Shown piece by piece: positions 18,101-26,068 of a stretch of DNA of 54,347 nucleotides. How positions within the stretch are numbered: position 1 is the first letter of the stretch; every line of letters begins with the position of its first letter. The stretch covers positions 1 to 54,347 of the forward strand of contig JAGVGO010000194.1 in the NCBI GenBank assembly GCA_020057085.1, written 5' to 3'. The notes under the pieces were generated by a model that was not told the origin of the DNA, made no database searches, and saw only the letters and a list, made by a program, of their open reading frames with translations. The position numbers and the translations under genes are program-made. Source of the DNA: Planctomycetota bacterium. GTDB lineage: Bacteria > Planctomycetota > Uabimicrobiia > Uabimicrobiales > JABWCH01.

Positions 18101-19214
18101 GCCCGATGAGCAGAAAGATAGGTGCTGTCTTTTGGCTGATAAAATAGTCGAGCACTTGCTCCGCTTCTTTGCGCGGGTAGTAGTTCTGGAGAATTTTGGC
18201 CTCTTTCAGCTCATGCAGGGTTGCTTCGGTGATTTGAAAAGCTCGTTCCCAAATCTCTTTCAGTGACTTGCTTGGCTCCTGTATGGCTACGCGCGCGTTC
18301 TGCTGAAGTTGTATATACGCCTGGAACGGCTCACGCAAAGGAATTTTATGGAAAGAGCCCGTATAGTAAAGACGGCGCACGCCGCGACCGAAGAAACAGA
18401 AGAACTCCCATGGATTTACCTTTTCCTCGCGCATGCAATAGTAGCATTCCTGGTACACCACCCAAGGGTGCAGCGGGCGAAACATTTTACTTTCAGGTTC
18501 CCACAGCCATACTTGCCCTGGCGTCAATTTTTGTGCGTTATCGAGCGATACTTTGTTGCTGCTGCTGAGATTGGCGCCAAGGAGCGATCTGGCGACCACT
18601 TTGCCCTTCTCGCCGGCGACATTTTCGATGTGGTAAAGCGGATACTGCGGCAAAAACCTGAGTTCTTGCAAAACTTTCTGCAACGAAGTCAGTGCATACT
18701 GCGCATACATTTTTTGTTCGTCACTATTCATCACGGCGAACGTCGTCAGCAAACTTTGCCGAACTTCGTGCAAGTTGGCCAAATGTCCGATTTCGCGTTT
18801 CTTGGCTCGCTGCTCGCTGATCTCCTGCAAGTGGATGCCTTTGTTTTGCTCTATTCTGCTCAACGCTTCAGCGATTTTACGCCACAGGGAAGATGAATCG
18901 GTTTGTATGTGTGCCGCTTGCTGGACGAACTCAAACCAGTGATCGAATTGCAGACCTCCCAATTGTGTGAGAGATGGTGGCGTACTCTTTTTCTCGTCAG
19001 AGCGATAGCAATATGCAAGAGCAAGTACGCCAAGGTAGTGTACGAGTTGTTCGTAGGCGGCGATGATCGCTATGAGTTGGGCAGGCGGGTCTTGTTCGTC
19101 GTTGATCTTTTGGCAAGCATAGGCAATGGGGAAAGGATAGTGGGTGGCAACATGCACCAACAACGAGTTGGGTTCCGCTTCCAAATTTTTTACGGGAATT
19201 TTGGCAGTATCCAT
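15171..19214 (-). CDS. Large STAND NTPase with C-terminal TPR array
   Basis: A 1347-aa multidomain protein. Residues 1-~330 form a region I cannot name, with a LLVHVATHYPFPIAYA motif near the start and a W/C-rich stretch at 235-275. A P-loop NTPase follows: Walker A GPKGVGKT (371-378) and Walker B WTIILDGAEN (436-445), then a helical arm to ~700. The last ~570 residues are tetratricopeptide repeats, more than ten copies of the 40-residue kind (often with GDWERAES- or RGNFYEALNY-like cores). This is the plan of STAND switches, in which ligand binding at the repeats triggers NTP-driven assembly. They act in signalling, transcription or antiphage defence. No effector domain is recognised, so the role is open. 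GAGGT lies 7 nt before the ATG. Confidence 0.8.
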   Translation of the reverse strand: MDTAKIPVKNLEAEPNSLLVHVATHYPFPIAYACQKINDEQDPPAQLIAIIAAYEQLVHYLGVLALAYCYRSDEKKSTPPSLTQLGGLQFDHWFEFVQQAAHIQTDSSSLWRKIAEALSRIEQNKGIHLQEISEQRAKKREIGHLANLHEVRQSLLTTFAVMNSDEQKMYAQYALTSLQKVLQELRFLPQYPLYHIENVAGEKGKVVARSLLGANLSSSNKVSLDNAQKLTPGQVWLWEPESKMFRPLHPWVVYQECYYCMREEKVNPWEFFCFFGRGVRRLYYTGSFHKIPLREPFQAYIQLQQNARVAIQEPSKSLKEIWERAFQITEATLHELKEAKILQNYYPRKEAEQVLDYFISQKTAPIFLLIGPKGVGKTVLLAQMARKWLSQGEVVFLWRVFNSRGVDLAKDLALALGGKAAWEEAMTVAGDTHKKWTIILDGAENSNSPEEFFLGLHNFAKQYRATCKIILALPETHYQFWQKYLANDLIMPVDGSCPILDSARPYFRLGQFARSELKDVYATLSANVGNIAPSFNSIPRHMRGMLRCPALAKIFLLSLRNREIPKYLGIRDALEGFVMNHISFCKERREFVDRFMEVVLKSRTLPITIEQLLDSDDTHLIKEILGFHAFNGLSALSAEGFLERYACKYLNDKDDTVLHFPSQILQDYLIYRTVALAGKHTDEMLGKYLSDLVNGNLTLWGVLYFALLRLIEKQYVERAVEIIKKTDQSHVAVAQLLYDLLLMKEQISSRTSGEDSTINALIQLLLNIRTPVVVMALNQFASYLYREENFKSAGALWERLSQNETTMDFPYQPVVFMILAGCSFQKAKDNKQASKLYKKSYKLLKKIENADKEAEVYNLLCTAHRELGDWERAESFLQKSLANQQKISGTAREADLYGELGHLAYHQGNKDKALQHFTRQKKILEDIGQEHKTGKSLASMAHILQQTGDKQQAIALLEDAVTLLRESGESREAAACQKNLAQLLADSGDARKAISTFINCLEIFESLDDQESLAESYLALGCVCREANKNDEAFRYFYKSLDILTELGNEAQMAYCYEQFGLLEMEQNRSEKAKEYFGKARGIYERRGDQAGIGNILFHLGMLHHKRGELSEAYNAYQESLKLRRAGNRKAGMAEACDKIAGVLAYRNDFVAALQILEESNKIYGELNDKRGLAHIKSTEALIYNLRGENTEALASYQECARMLEEIKDISALALIYNKMGLIYKERGNFYEALNYFEKSVKIQEEAQDWPGLATSYHNIGCIYDAKNEYEKALEYYAKNLKICKKVSDKLGMANAYNHIAILHYNHRNYARALWYLEKSLPFYEDLNDTEMIKKVKERIQHVREKL

Positions 19215-19325
19215 AGTCTCGACCTCAATTACCAGTTCGGCGTGGAAATTTTGCTAGGGCTTGGCTAACATAAAGGTTCTCAGACTCAAGTATAGCACAG
19301 GACTGGTAAAAAACAACGGAAAACT

Positions 19326-19796
19326 TCAGTACGTAGAAATGTCTTTTCTTCTCAGCACATCACCCACCATCTTGAGTGCTACGTCGAAGGCTTTCATCAT
19401 ATCGTGCGTGGTGAGTATGCCGATAGGTTTGCCTTCCCTATCCAGTACCGGCAAGGCGCCGAAACGATGTTCCAGGAAAAATTTCCCCGCTTTTTCCAAA
19501 CTGTCGCCGGGCGTGACACTCTTGACATCCGTACTCATCACAAAGCGCACTTCGCAGTCGTCGTCAATATTGTAAAATTCATTCCAGCCGTCTGCCTCTT
19601 TGGAAACATCTGGACGACGCAGATCCCGGTCGGTAACGATGCCGACCAGACGATCATTGTCAACCACCAAAAGATGGCGGAAACCACCGTGGCGCATCTG
19701 CATGAAGGCATTGCGCACCGAGGTGCTGGGTGACACATACTCCGGATTAGGCGTCATCCACTGGCCGACCGTCCACTTGTCTTTTCTGTCCTGCAT
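19326..19796 (-). CDS. Two-CBS-domain protein
   Basis: A 156-aa protein made of two CBS domains (about residues 8-65 and 85-145). Each has the usual ending, LVGIVTDRDL in the first and PIGILTTHDMM in the second. A 20-residue insert rich in acidic and aromatic residues (WNEFYNIDDD) joins them. CBS pairs bind adenine nucleotides and sense energy state or regulate a partner; no partner domain is fused here. The ATG at 19796 has AAAGGA 8 nt upstream and is preferred to a start 39 nt earlier. The neighbours give no hint of the partner. Confidence 0.85.
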   Translation of the reverse strand: MQDRKDKWTVGQWMTPNPEYVSPSTSVRNAFMQMRHGGFRHLLVVDNDRLVGIVTDRDLRRPDVSKEADGWNEFYNIDDDCEVRFVMSTDVKSVTPGDSLEKAGKFFLEHRFGALPVLDREGKPIGILTTHDMMKAFDVALKMVGDVLRRKDISTY

Positions 19797-19860
19797 AGCA
19801 TTTCCTTTCCAAAAGTTTTCAGAATATACACCCACACCGCGTCAATTTTCCGGTAGCTGA

Positions 19861-20721
19861 CTACTGCGTACCGCTATTTTTTTCCTGTGGTTTGCCTCCG
19901 CTAAAATAGGTAAGCGGGTCTTCCAGGATGCGTACCACGCTGTTGATGCCAATCCCGGCAGTAAGTCCGTCGTCAATGCGCTCGTCATAACTCCAGCGGA
20001 TGTGCATGAGGCGGCGGGCGCAAACTTTGCCGTCCTCCACTACCGGCATGTCGCGGATTTCGCCGACCATACCGAAGAGCGGGATAGTGCCGTATTCATA
20101 GAGATGGTGAAAGCCGGCATCCATGCCGAGTGTGCCGAGGTTGGCGATGAAAAGGCTGGCGTACATCGGATCGCTTTTGATGTAACCGTAGGGCAATAGG
20201 TTGTGCGCGTCGAGCCAGTAGAGAAACCACACCAGGAAGCGCAGGAGAAAACGCGGCAGCAATGTCACCAGGACGATTTCCTTGTCGGTGTAGGTTTTCT
20301 TGTCGCTCCTTTCCACCTGCAAGCGGCTCTGGATGCGGTCAGCCAGTATCTCGACGCTTTCTTCCGGTATCACCTCCATCTTCACCACCTTGATCGGTGA
20401 GCGGGACACTTTTTCTTTTTTCATCGAGAACGAAATTTCGATCTTGTCGCGCTGGTACAAGCGGTAGCCGCAGACAAAGCGGTTCATCTTGGGGTTTTCT
20501 TTCATGCCCATGGCGCACGCCTTGAGCACGCAATGGGTAATGGTAATCTTGTGCGGATTGTCGCCGAGGCTCTTCAGATATGCTTCCAGTTTCTCGGCCT
20601 TGACATAGGTGTCGTAATAAACCACCGATTCGTTGCGCGTAGGCATCAAAAAGGGCATCAGTTGCCGATAGCTGGGCAGATCTGTGATTCTCTCTCCGTC
20701 TTTGCGTTTGAACAAAGCCAT
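19861..20721 (-). CDS. 2-oxoacid dehydrogenase E2-like acyltransferase domain, catalytic His missing
   Basis: A 286-aa protein that looks like the catalytic domain of dihydrolipoamide acyltransferases (E2), standing alone with no lipoyl or subunit-binding domain. Shared features are the ITITHCVLKACAMGMKENP helix region, the FIANLGTLGMDAGF strand, and the C-terminal RWSYDERIDDG at 243-252. In true E2 and chloramphenicol acetyltransferase the last motif is DHRxxDG. Here Glu247 replaces the catalytic His, so a normal acyl transfer is unlikely. Residues 150-170 are hydrophobic and may touch membrane. AAGGAG precedes the ATG. It may act as a structural or binding protein near the acyl-CoA operon just upstream. 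Confidence 0.7.
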   Translation of the reverse strand: MALFKRKDGERITDLPSYRQLMPFLMPTRNESVVYYDTYVKAEKLEAYLKSLGDNPHKITITHCVLKACAMGMKENPKMNRFVCGYRLYQRDKIEISFSMKKEKVSRSPIKVVKMEVIPEESVEILADRIQSRLQVERSDKKTYTDKEIVLVTLLPRFLLRFLVWFLYWLDAHNLLPYGYIKSDPMYASLFIANLGTLGMDAGFHHLYEYGTIPLFGMVGEIRDMPVVEDGKVCARRLMHIRWSYDERIDDGLTAGIGINSVVRILEDPLTYFSGGKPQEKNSGTQ

Positions 20722-20784
20722 TTCTCCTTAAAAACTAAAAGCAAAAACGACAGGGCAATTGTAGCAAAAGATTGAGGAGTTTCC

Positions 20785-20814
20785 AAAAAAAATGCCCGCC
20801 GAAGATGGGCGGGC
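20785..20814 (-). terminator. Intrinsic terminator after the HMG-CoA synthase operon
   Basis: Read on the minus strand, GCCCGCC (20814-20808) pairs perfectly with GGCGGGC (20800-20794) around a 7-nt loop, and one A then eight T follow (20792-20785). It lies 13 nt past the stop of the DUF35 gene and ends that operon. The E2-like gene further downstream must therefore have its own promoter in 20722-20784 or rely on readthrough. Confidence 0.9.
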
Positions 20815-20826
20815 TCGTTTCAATCT

Positions 20827-21228
20827 CTATTCGTTGCGATTGCAGGGAACCGCCTTGTAGCCGTAGCAAAGGGCACCTTGTAAACCGTTCTTCTGGATAC
20901 GGCGGAACTCCAGGCGCAGTTTTTGCCCGGCTTGTAATTTCTCCGGTACCACATCGACGATCTGACAGGTCAGTTTGACACCGTCTCCTACGTCTATAAT
21001 GCCCAAAGCATAAGGTGTCTGGTCAGTGAATGCAGCGGGACCGACACGAATCACGGTAAAGGTAAGAAGCGTGCCTTCCCATGGCAGGGACACTTTTTCA
21101 AACTCCCGGTGCTTGCATTTGTCGCAGATCAAACGAGGAGGAAAAAATACCTTGCCACATTTCTTGCATTTGGCCGCTTCCAGACGATAGCGCTGGGGAA
21201 ATTCGCGCCATATTTTCGATGGGAACAT
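20827..21228 (-). CDS. DUF35 OB-fold zinc-ribbon protein (acyl-CoA partner)
   Basis: A 133-aa protein. Residues ~17-38 form a zinc ribbon, CKKCGKVFFPP...CDKC (C-x2-C-x11-C-x2-C). The rest is an OB fold with the typical GTLLTFTVIRVGP and PYALGIIDVG stretches. In archaea such proteins form a complex with acetoacetyl-CoA thiolase and HMG-CoA synthase and hold the pantetheine arm during channelling; the same three genes are adjacent here. The ribosome site GGAGG sits 10 nt before the ATG at 21228, but only 1 nt before an earlier ATG at 21237, so I chose 21228. It starts 2 nt after the thiolase stop. Confidence 0.88.
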   Translation of the reverse strand: MFPSKIWREFPQRYRLEAAKCKKCGKVFFPPRLICDKCKHREFEKVSLPWEGTLLTFTVIRVGPAAFTDQTPYALGIIDVGDGVKLTCQIVDVVPEKLQAGQKLRLEFRRIQKNGLQGALCYGYKAVPCNRNE

Positions 21229-21230
21229 AG

Positions 21231-22388
21231 TTAGCATGCCTCCAAAATATGGACTACACTGCTTGCCGCGGTCCCTCCCATGTTTTGGGCAAGACCGATT
21301 TTGGCGCCGGAAACCTGTCTGGGTCCGGCTTCCTGGCGAAGCTGCTCCACCAGTTCGATGATCTGGGCAATGCCGGTGGCTCCCACCGGGTGTCCCTTGG
21401 ATTTCAAACCGCCCGAAGTGTTGACCGGCAGTTCGCCGCCAAGTCTTGTCATACCTTGGGCTGCGGCTTTACCGGCTTTGCCTTCGGCAAATAGCCCGAG
21501 CGATTCGAGAGCACAGATTTCGGCGATGGTGAAACAGTCGTGCACTTCGACCAGATTGACCTGCTCCAGCTTGATTTTCGCCATTTGCAGCGCCTTCTGC
21601 GCCGCCCTGGCCGTTGATTTGAAGAAAGTCAGGCTGTCGCGCTGGTGCAAGGCTATGGTGTCGGAAGCCTGGCCGCTGCCGATTACCTTGATCGGCCGTT
21701 TTTTACCGAGTTTGGCGGCTTCGCTGAGCGGGCACAGGACGACGGCGGCGCCACCATCCGTTACCGGCGAGCAGTCGAGAAGCCGTAATGGATCGGCGAT
21801 CATGGTCGAATGCATGACCTGTTCGAGTGTCACTTCTTTGGGAAACTGGGCACGCGGGTTTTTGGCTCCATGCGCGTGGTTTTTTACGGCTACGGCAGCC
21901 AGGTCTTCGCGGGACAGCTTGTATTTGTCCATGTAGGCGCGTGCAATCAGTGCATAAAGGCCTGGGAAAGTGGCACCCTGGAACGACTCGTATTCCTGAT
22001 CGGCAGCCGTACCCAGGGCAAAAGTTGCGGCGCCTCCATCCACATCGGTCATCTTTTCTACGCCGCCGGCCAGAACAATGTCGGAAATTCCCGATGCCAC
22101 TTCAATGAACGCCTGGCGGAATGCCACCCCGCCCGAGGCGCAGGCAGACTCCACCCGTACGGCAGGAACGGGTGCGACACCCAGGTAGTCGGCCAGTAGT
22201 GCGCCGATGTGCTCCTGATCGACAAAGAGTCCACTGGACATACAGCCGACGTACATCGAATCTATATGATCCACCCCGCTGTCATCTATGGCAGCCAGTG
22301 CTGCTTCTACGAATATGTCACGTAAAGATTTTGCCCACAGTTCTCCCCACTTGGGCATTCCTACGCCTATGACGGCAACGTCGCGCAT
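21231..22388 (-). CDS. Thiolase, SCP2/archaeal acetoacetyl-CoA type
   Basis: A 385-aa thiolase-fold enzyme of the SCP2-like group used with DUF35 proteins. The nucleophile is Cys83 in [12 protein letters not shown] carries the His of the second motif, and GHPVGATG near the end is the oxyanion loop. In archaea this enzyme joins two acetyl-CoA to acetoacetyl-CoA and passes it to HMG-CoA synthase. The frame is open upstream for 101 further codons, but those run antisense-like through the HMG-CoA synthase gene in another frame; [10 protein letters not shown] at 22388 is the family start. It begins 11 nt after the HMG-CoA synthase stop. Confidence 0.9.
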   Translation of the reverse strand: MRDVAVIGVGMPKWGELWAKSLRDIFVEAALAAIDDSGVDHIDSMYVGCMSSGLFVDQEHIGALLADYLGVAPVPAVRVESACASGGVAFRQAFIEVASGISDIVLAGGVEKMTDVDGGAATFALGTAADQEYESFQGATFPGLYALIARAYMDKYKLSREDLAAVAVKNHAHGAKNPRAQFPKEVTLEQVMHSTMIADPLRLLDCSPVTDGGAAVVLCPLSEAAKLGKKRPIKVIGSGQASDTIALHQRDSLTFFKSTARAAQKALQMAKIKLEQVNLVEVHDCFTIAEICALESLGLFAEGKAGKAAAQGMTRLGGELPVNTSGGLKSKGHPVGATGIAQIIELVEQLRQEAGPRQVSGAKIGLAQNMGGTAASSVVHILEAC

Positions 22389-22399
22389 CTCTGGTCTCC

Positions 22400-23452
22400 T
22401 TACTCTGACTCTTTTTTCAAAATTTTGCCACGGAACTTCGCATACATGCCATATTCCAGGTAGAACTTGCCATGATCCAATTGTTCCCTGGTCTTGGGAG
22501 CCTTGTCGCGGATTTTGCCAAGCTGCTCCGTCACGCGCCAGATGAAGGCATCGCTGCCCGCTCCTGAACCAAACGACACCATGAGGATTCTGTCCTTGGG
22601 TTTGGCTTTGTCGAGAATCGCAGTGAGTCCGATTGGAGAGGCTCCTGAGTAGGTGTTGCCGAGCGTGGGCGAGAGGAGTCCGTCTTCCCATTGCTCTTTT
22701 TTGAAACCCAGCTTCTGCCCAGCCATGACAGGGAACTTGCCGTTGGGCTGGTGAAACACCACATACTGGAAATCTTCGGGTTTGGCTTTGTTGCGTTCCA
22801 TGATGCCCTTGGCCGCAGACAGGACATGCTTGAAATAGGCAGGTTCGCCGGTAAAACGTCCGCCATGCGTGGGATAGTGTGCTCCTTCACGTCGCCAGAA
22901 ATCGGGCGTATCGGTCATGAAGGTGTAGCTGTCTTCGAGTTCTACGGCGATATTTTCAGTGCCAAAGATGTAGGCTGCCGCGCCTGCGGACGCAGAAAAT
23001 TCCAGCGCATCTCCCGGTGCTCCCTGGGACGTGTCGGCACCGATGGCAAGTCCATATTTGATCTTGCCGGAAGCGACAAGACTAGAACAGACAAACATGG
23101 CTTCCGTACCTGCCTTGCAGGCAAACTCAAAGTTTACGCAATGGGTATTGGTGCTGGCGCCAATGGCCTCGGCCACTACCGTCCCACTAGGTTTGACTGC
23201 GTATGGGTGAGATTCCGAACCGATATAAAGGGCGCCAATTTCCCTGGCATCCACACCGGACCTGCGCAAGGCGTAACGGCTCGACTCCACCGACATGGTG
23301 ATTACATACTGATCGGGTCCTGGTACCGATTTTTCATACAGCATGAGGCCTTCTTTGTAGCTTTCGGCATCGAGTCCCCATACCTTGGCGATTTCTTCCA
23401 CTTTGATTCGATACCTGGGAACATAGGCGCCATAACCAACTATTCCTACCAT
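22400..23452 (-). CDS. Hydroxymethylglutaryl-CoA synthase, archaeal type
   Basis: A 350-aa condensing enzyme that makes HMG-CoA from acetoacetyl-CoA and acetyl-CoA. The catalytic triad is visible: Glu80 (IGSESHPY), Cys112 (FEFACKAG) and His234 (FHQPNGKF), and a [11 protein letters not shown] loop near residue 270. Length and motifs fit the archaeal/bacterial short class as opposed to the eukaryotic class. It is first in an operon with thiolase and DUF35, the archaeal channelling set. HMG-CoA reductase and later mevalonate genes are not in the window, so use in isoprenoid synthesis or in another branched acyl-CoA route remains open. Confidence 0.92.
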   Translation of the reverse strand: MVGIVGYGAYVPRYRIKVEEIAKVWGLDAESYKEGLMLYEKSVPGPDQYVITMSVESSRYALRRSGVDAREIGALYIGSESHPYAVKPSGTVVAEAIGASTNTHCVNFEFACKAGTEAMFVCSSLVASGKIKYGLAIGADTSQGAPGDALEFSASAGAAAYIFGTENIAVELEDSYTFMTDTPDFWRREGAHYPTHGGRFTGEPAYFKHVLSAAKGIMERNKAKPEDFQYVVFHQPNGKFPVMAGQKLGFKKEQWEDGLLSPTLGNTYSGASPIGLTAILDKAKPKDRILMVSFGSGAGSDAFIWRVTEQLGKIRDKAPKTREQLDHGKFYLEYGMYAKFRGKILKKESE

Positions 23453-23587
23453 AATTTCTCAAACCTCCACGAATGAGCAGTCTTATGATTCTCAGGTCAT
23501 TACTTCAAACACTGACGCTGTGATTTTGGATTGGGAGCGTGAATTCAGTACTTGAAAACAGCTTCATTTTACCATAAAAACAAGGCA

Positions 23588-23607
23588 AAAGAAAGAAAGA
23601 AAGAAAG
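23588..23607. repeat. AAAG tetranucleotide repeat, five units
   Basis: Five perfect AAAG units (CTTT on the minus strand) in the 182-bp gap between the end of fliN and the start of the HMG-CoA synthase gene, about 136-155 bp before that start. Tetranucleotide tracts change length by slippage. At this place a length change could alter promoter spacing of the HMG-CoA synthase operon. The rest of the gap shows no gene. Confidence 0.8.
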
Positions 23608-23634
23608 AGGAAAAAACCTGGACCGGATGCGTGC

Positions 23635-23970
23635 CTATTCTCTGCCTGGTTCGATGATATCGGTAATGCGGATGCCGAAATTTTCATCCACTGCGACCAC
23701 CTCACCGTGCCCTATCAATTTGCCGTTGACGAGCAAGTCAATGGGTTCGTTGACCTGACGTTTGAGCATGATGGTAGAGCCGATGGAGAGAAACAACACC
23801 TCTTCGATGTTCATCTGGATGCGGCCCAGCTCGACGGAAATGGTAACCGGTATATCCTTGAGAAAGGCGCTTGACTTGGTCGTTTTGCCGGCTGGTGGGT
23901 TACGTGGCAATTCCGACACCCGCACCGGCGATACTGTGACCTGCTTTTCTTGTTGCATATCTCCGCTCAT
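23635..23970 (-). CDS. fliN: Flagellar motor switch protein FliN
   Basis: A 111-aa C-ring protein. The C-terminal ~75 residues form the SpoA domain: IPVTISVELGRIQMNIEEVL, then GSTIMLKR, VNEPIDLLVNGKLIGHGEVV and FGIRITDII. The N-terminal 35 residues are a polar linker. FliN forms the base of the switch with FliM and is the docking site for FliH and the export ATPase. AGGAG lies 6 nt before the ATG, which overlaps the fliM stop by 4 nt. It is the last gene of the flagellar run. Confidence 0.95.
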   Translation of the reverse strand: MSGDMQQEKQVTVSPVRVSELPRNPPAGKTTKSSAFLKDIPVTISVELGRIQMNIEEVLFLSIGSTIMLKRQVNEPIDLLVNGKLIGHGEVVAVDENFGIRITDIIEPGRE

Positions 23971-24932
23971 AGTTTTTCTCCTGTGCCATTTTCAATCATA
24001 CAAGCCCAAAACTCGCCTACTCTGCCCAGTTTGGCGGTATATTTTTCGACATCTTCGACGTACACCAAGACCGGGCTGTCGAGTGTACGGTCCAACCGGA
24101 CAATGTCGCCGACCCGCAGGCTATTGAGATCGTTCAGTGACAACTCCAAGATGCCTAGCTGCACAGAGATAGTCGCCGGTATCTTGTGCAGATGCTGCAA
24201 AAAACGGCTATTGATTGGTTTGCTCTGCATTGTCACAGACTGGTTTTTCCTGTATTTTTCAAAATACGAAACGATGTCCTGTGTGGCGATGCACAATTGG
24301 ATAAGGCCGGACGGCAACTGACCTTTGATCTCGAAAGTGAGAGTTACCACGTTCTCTTTGTCGGGCAATACCGAAGCCAGCATCGGGTTGGACTCCTGGC
24401 GATGGATACGCCAGATGATCGGACCGATACTGTGGAAAGATTTCTGCACTTCTTCAAGGATCATGTTGGTAATGCGCGCGATGATCGCATTGTCTACGCT
24501 GGTGAATTCCACAATGACCGGCTTCTCGATAATGCGCGCGCCCAGGACTCTTTCTACCAGAGACGAAATGGTAGGGAGGTTTTGCACCAACAGCGAATGG
24601 TGCTGAAACTCTTGATTCTGTAAAATATGGATACACGAAGAAGACGGCAGGTGGCCTATGAAATCGGCAAATACCAGCGAATCCATGCCACGCCAGAACA
24701 CCTCGATGTTGAAACGCAAGTATTGTTTGAGCGCCACCTGAACCTTGTGAGCGCAGTAGTCGCCGATCTGGCGGATGATGTTACGGTATTCCTTGGGAAA
24801 TTTCGAGCTGCTCGGACTGTAGGCGGCGATTTTCTCCTGCTCTTTTGTCTTGTCAGGTGAACCGGCGGGTGGTGTTGCGGTGTTTTTGTCACCACCCTCT
24901 GGCAGTGCTTGATTGTTTTCTTTTTTTTCCAT
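23967..24932 (-). CDS. fliM: Flagellar motor switch protein FliM, no CheY-binding motif seen
   Basis: A 321-aa C-ring protein. The middle domain spans about residues 45-225 and the C-terminal SpoA domain 245-315 (IPATISVQLGILELSLNDLNSL, then VRLDRTLDSPV). FliM normally begins with a short LSQxEIDALL peptide that binds phosphorylated CheY. Here the first 40 residues are polar and rich in K, E, P and S with no such motif, so CheY-driven switching may work differently or through another protein. The gene overlaps fliN by 4 nt and follows fliL by 7 nt. Confidence 0.92.
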   Translation of the reverse strand: MEKKENNQALPEGGDKNTATPPAGSPDKTKEQEKIAAYSPSSSKFPKEYRNIIRQIGDYCAHKVQVALKQYLRFNIEVFWRGMDSLVFADFIGHLPSSSCIHILQNQEFQHHSLLVQNLPTISSLVERVLGARIIEKPVIVEFTSVDNAIIARITNMILEEVQKSFHSIGPIIWRIHRQESNPMLASVLPDKENVVTLTFEIKGQLPSGLIQLCIATQDIVSYFEKYRKNQSVTMQSKPINSRFLQHLHKIPATISVQLGILELSLNDLNSLRVGDIVRLDRTLDSPVLVYVEDVEKYTAKLGRVGEFWACMIENGTGEKL

Positions 24933-24939
24933 CGTTGCC

Positions 24940-25377
24940 TCACTGTATCAGAAACATCTGATAATAGACGCCCAAGATCGTCACCACTTTTTTCTCGTAT
25001 TGCAGAATCTTGTTGAATTTCAGGCAGATTTCATCTTTTAGCATTTCTTTGTTTTCATAACCGTCTATGCTGGCTACGGTTTTGTTTGACAACAACATGA
25101 GCATGGCATCAATGAGTACCAGTTTCTTGTCGTCAAGAATGGCTTTGCTGTTGTCCTCGTTGGCGCTTTCGTATTCCAGTGCCAGCTCCATTTTAAGATA
25201 CCGTTTGCCATCTGTACCACTCAGATTGACTACCTGGGGCGGCAGACGATAGAGAAATTTCTGTTGTTTCGACGGCTCTGCCGGCTGGTTCTTGGCAATG
25301 AGTGCCAGCGCCGCGACATAGGCCAGAGCGAACATGGTGAGCAAAAGGCCGGCGATGCTGAAAATTTGCTTGCGCAT
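24940..25377 (-). CDS. fliL: Flagellar basal-body protein FliL
   Basis: A 145-aa inner-membrane protein. It has one N-terminal membrane segment (about residues 7-28) and a periplasmic domain with the family pattern YRLPPQVVNLSG, YLKMELALEYES and a final helix rich in K and L. FliL surrounds or supports the stator units at the motor. It lies between the MotE-like gene (22 nt) and fliM (7 nt), the usual place. Confidence 0.9.
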   Translation of the reverse strand: MRKQIFSIAGLLLTMFALAYVAALALIAKNQPAEPSKQQKFLYRLPPQVVNLSGTDGKRYLKMELALEYESANEDNSKAILDDKKLVLIDAMLMLLSNKTVASIDGYENKEMLKDEICLKFNKILQYEKKVVTILGVYYQMFLIQ

Positions 25378-25399
25378 GCCTTGTCTCCTTAAAAAAATT

Positions 25400-26068
25400 T
25401 TATTTTTCAGTCCCCTGCTGCATGAGCTGCGTCAAGGTTTTTACCTTGTCCGGATCCATCTGGCTCAAAATTTTGGAGGCGCTGCGCGGTGCCATCAGCG
25501 ACAAAATCCTGGCACAGGTGGTTGCCTCCATCTGTCCCAATCGTTCGGTGGCTTGATCAACATCCATGCCGGCAAACAGTTTGGCTAGTTTTTTCAAGTT
25601 TTGCTCCTCGCTGACTTTTTGTGCCGCCTGTTGTTGCTCCTTGCCACGTTTCTTGTCGTCGAGTTCGCCGAGCAGGGAACTCACTTTTTCCATCAGCACC
25701 AGCACTTCCTGTTTGCGCTCTTCAAGGACGTTCTTGACTCGTGCCAGTTGTTCGCGTTCCGCTTCAAGCGCCTTGAGTTTGCTGTCGTACTCTTGCTGTT
25801 TTTCCTTAAGGCTCTGCATCAACTGGGCGATTTCCTCGAACGAAAACGGAGGCGGCAAAGGGAACATAAAATTTTTACCGCTGTTTTCGTCCGGCACTTT
25901 GTCCTGCGCGGCGGGTGCTTTAGCCTGCTCTGTTTTGCTGCTGTCGGCTGGCTTGACCCAGCCGTCGCTGGTAACCGCACCACGGCTCCACAACACCAAC
26001 CAGAAAAACAGAGCAAATGAAAGGAGTGCCAGCGTTGCCAGCAAAAATATCCTGAGCTTACCCCTCAT
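25400..26068 (-). CDS. MotE-like flagellar protein with coiled coil
   Basis: A 222-aa protein with an N-terminal membrane segment (about residues 7-27), a Pro/polar linker, a long coiled coil (~80-165), and a small C-terminal helical domain of the MgtE-N/FliG type (AKLFAGMDVDQATERLGQM, then MAPRSASKILSQMDPDK). This is the layout of MotE (a MotC chaperone) and of the YlxF-like proteins coded between fliJ and later fli genes in other bacteria. A role at the motor or stator in the periplasm is likely. It overlaps fliJ by 11 nt. Confidence 0.8.
   Translation of the reverse strand: MRGKLRIFLLATLALLSFALFFWLVLWSRGAVTSDGWVKPADSSKTEQAKAPAAQDKVPDENSGKNFMFPLPPPFSFEEIAQLMQSLKEKQQEYDSKLKALEAEREQLARVKNVLEERKQEVLVLMEKVSSLLGELDDKKRGKEQQQAAQKVSEEQNLKKLAKLFAGMDVDQATERLGQMEATTCARILSLMAPRSASKILSQMDPDKVKTLTQLMQQGTEK

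Noticed and set aside
16422-18266. Two long plus-strand frames (255 and 264 codons) opposite the STAND-TPR gene
   Set aside because: Shadows of the repeat-rich gene; no ribosome site and no recognisable domain.
2869-23661. Idea that GATATC is avoided because of the EcoRV-like system
   Set aside because: GATATC occurs several times (for example 2869, 3602 and 23656), so there is no strong avoidance; a full count against expectation would be needed.
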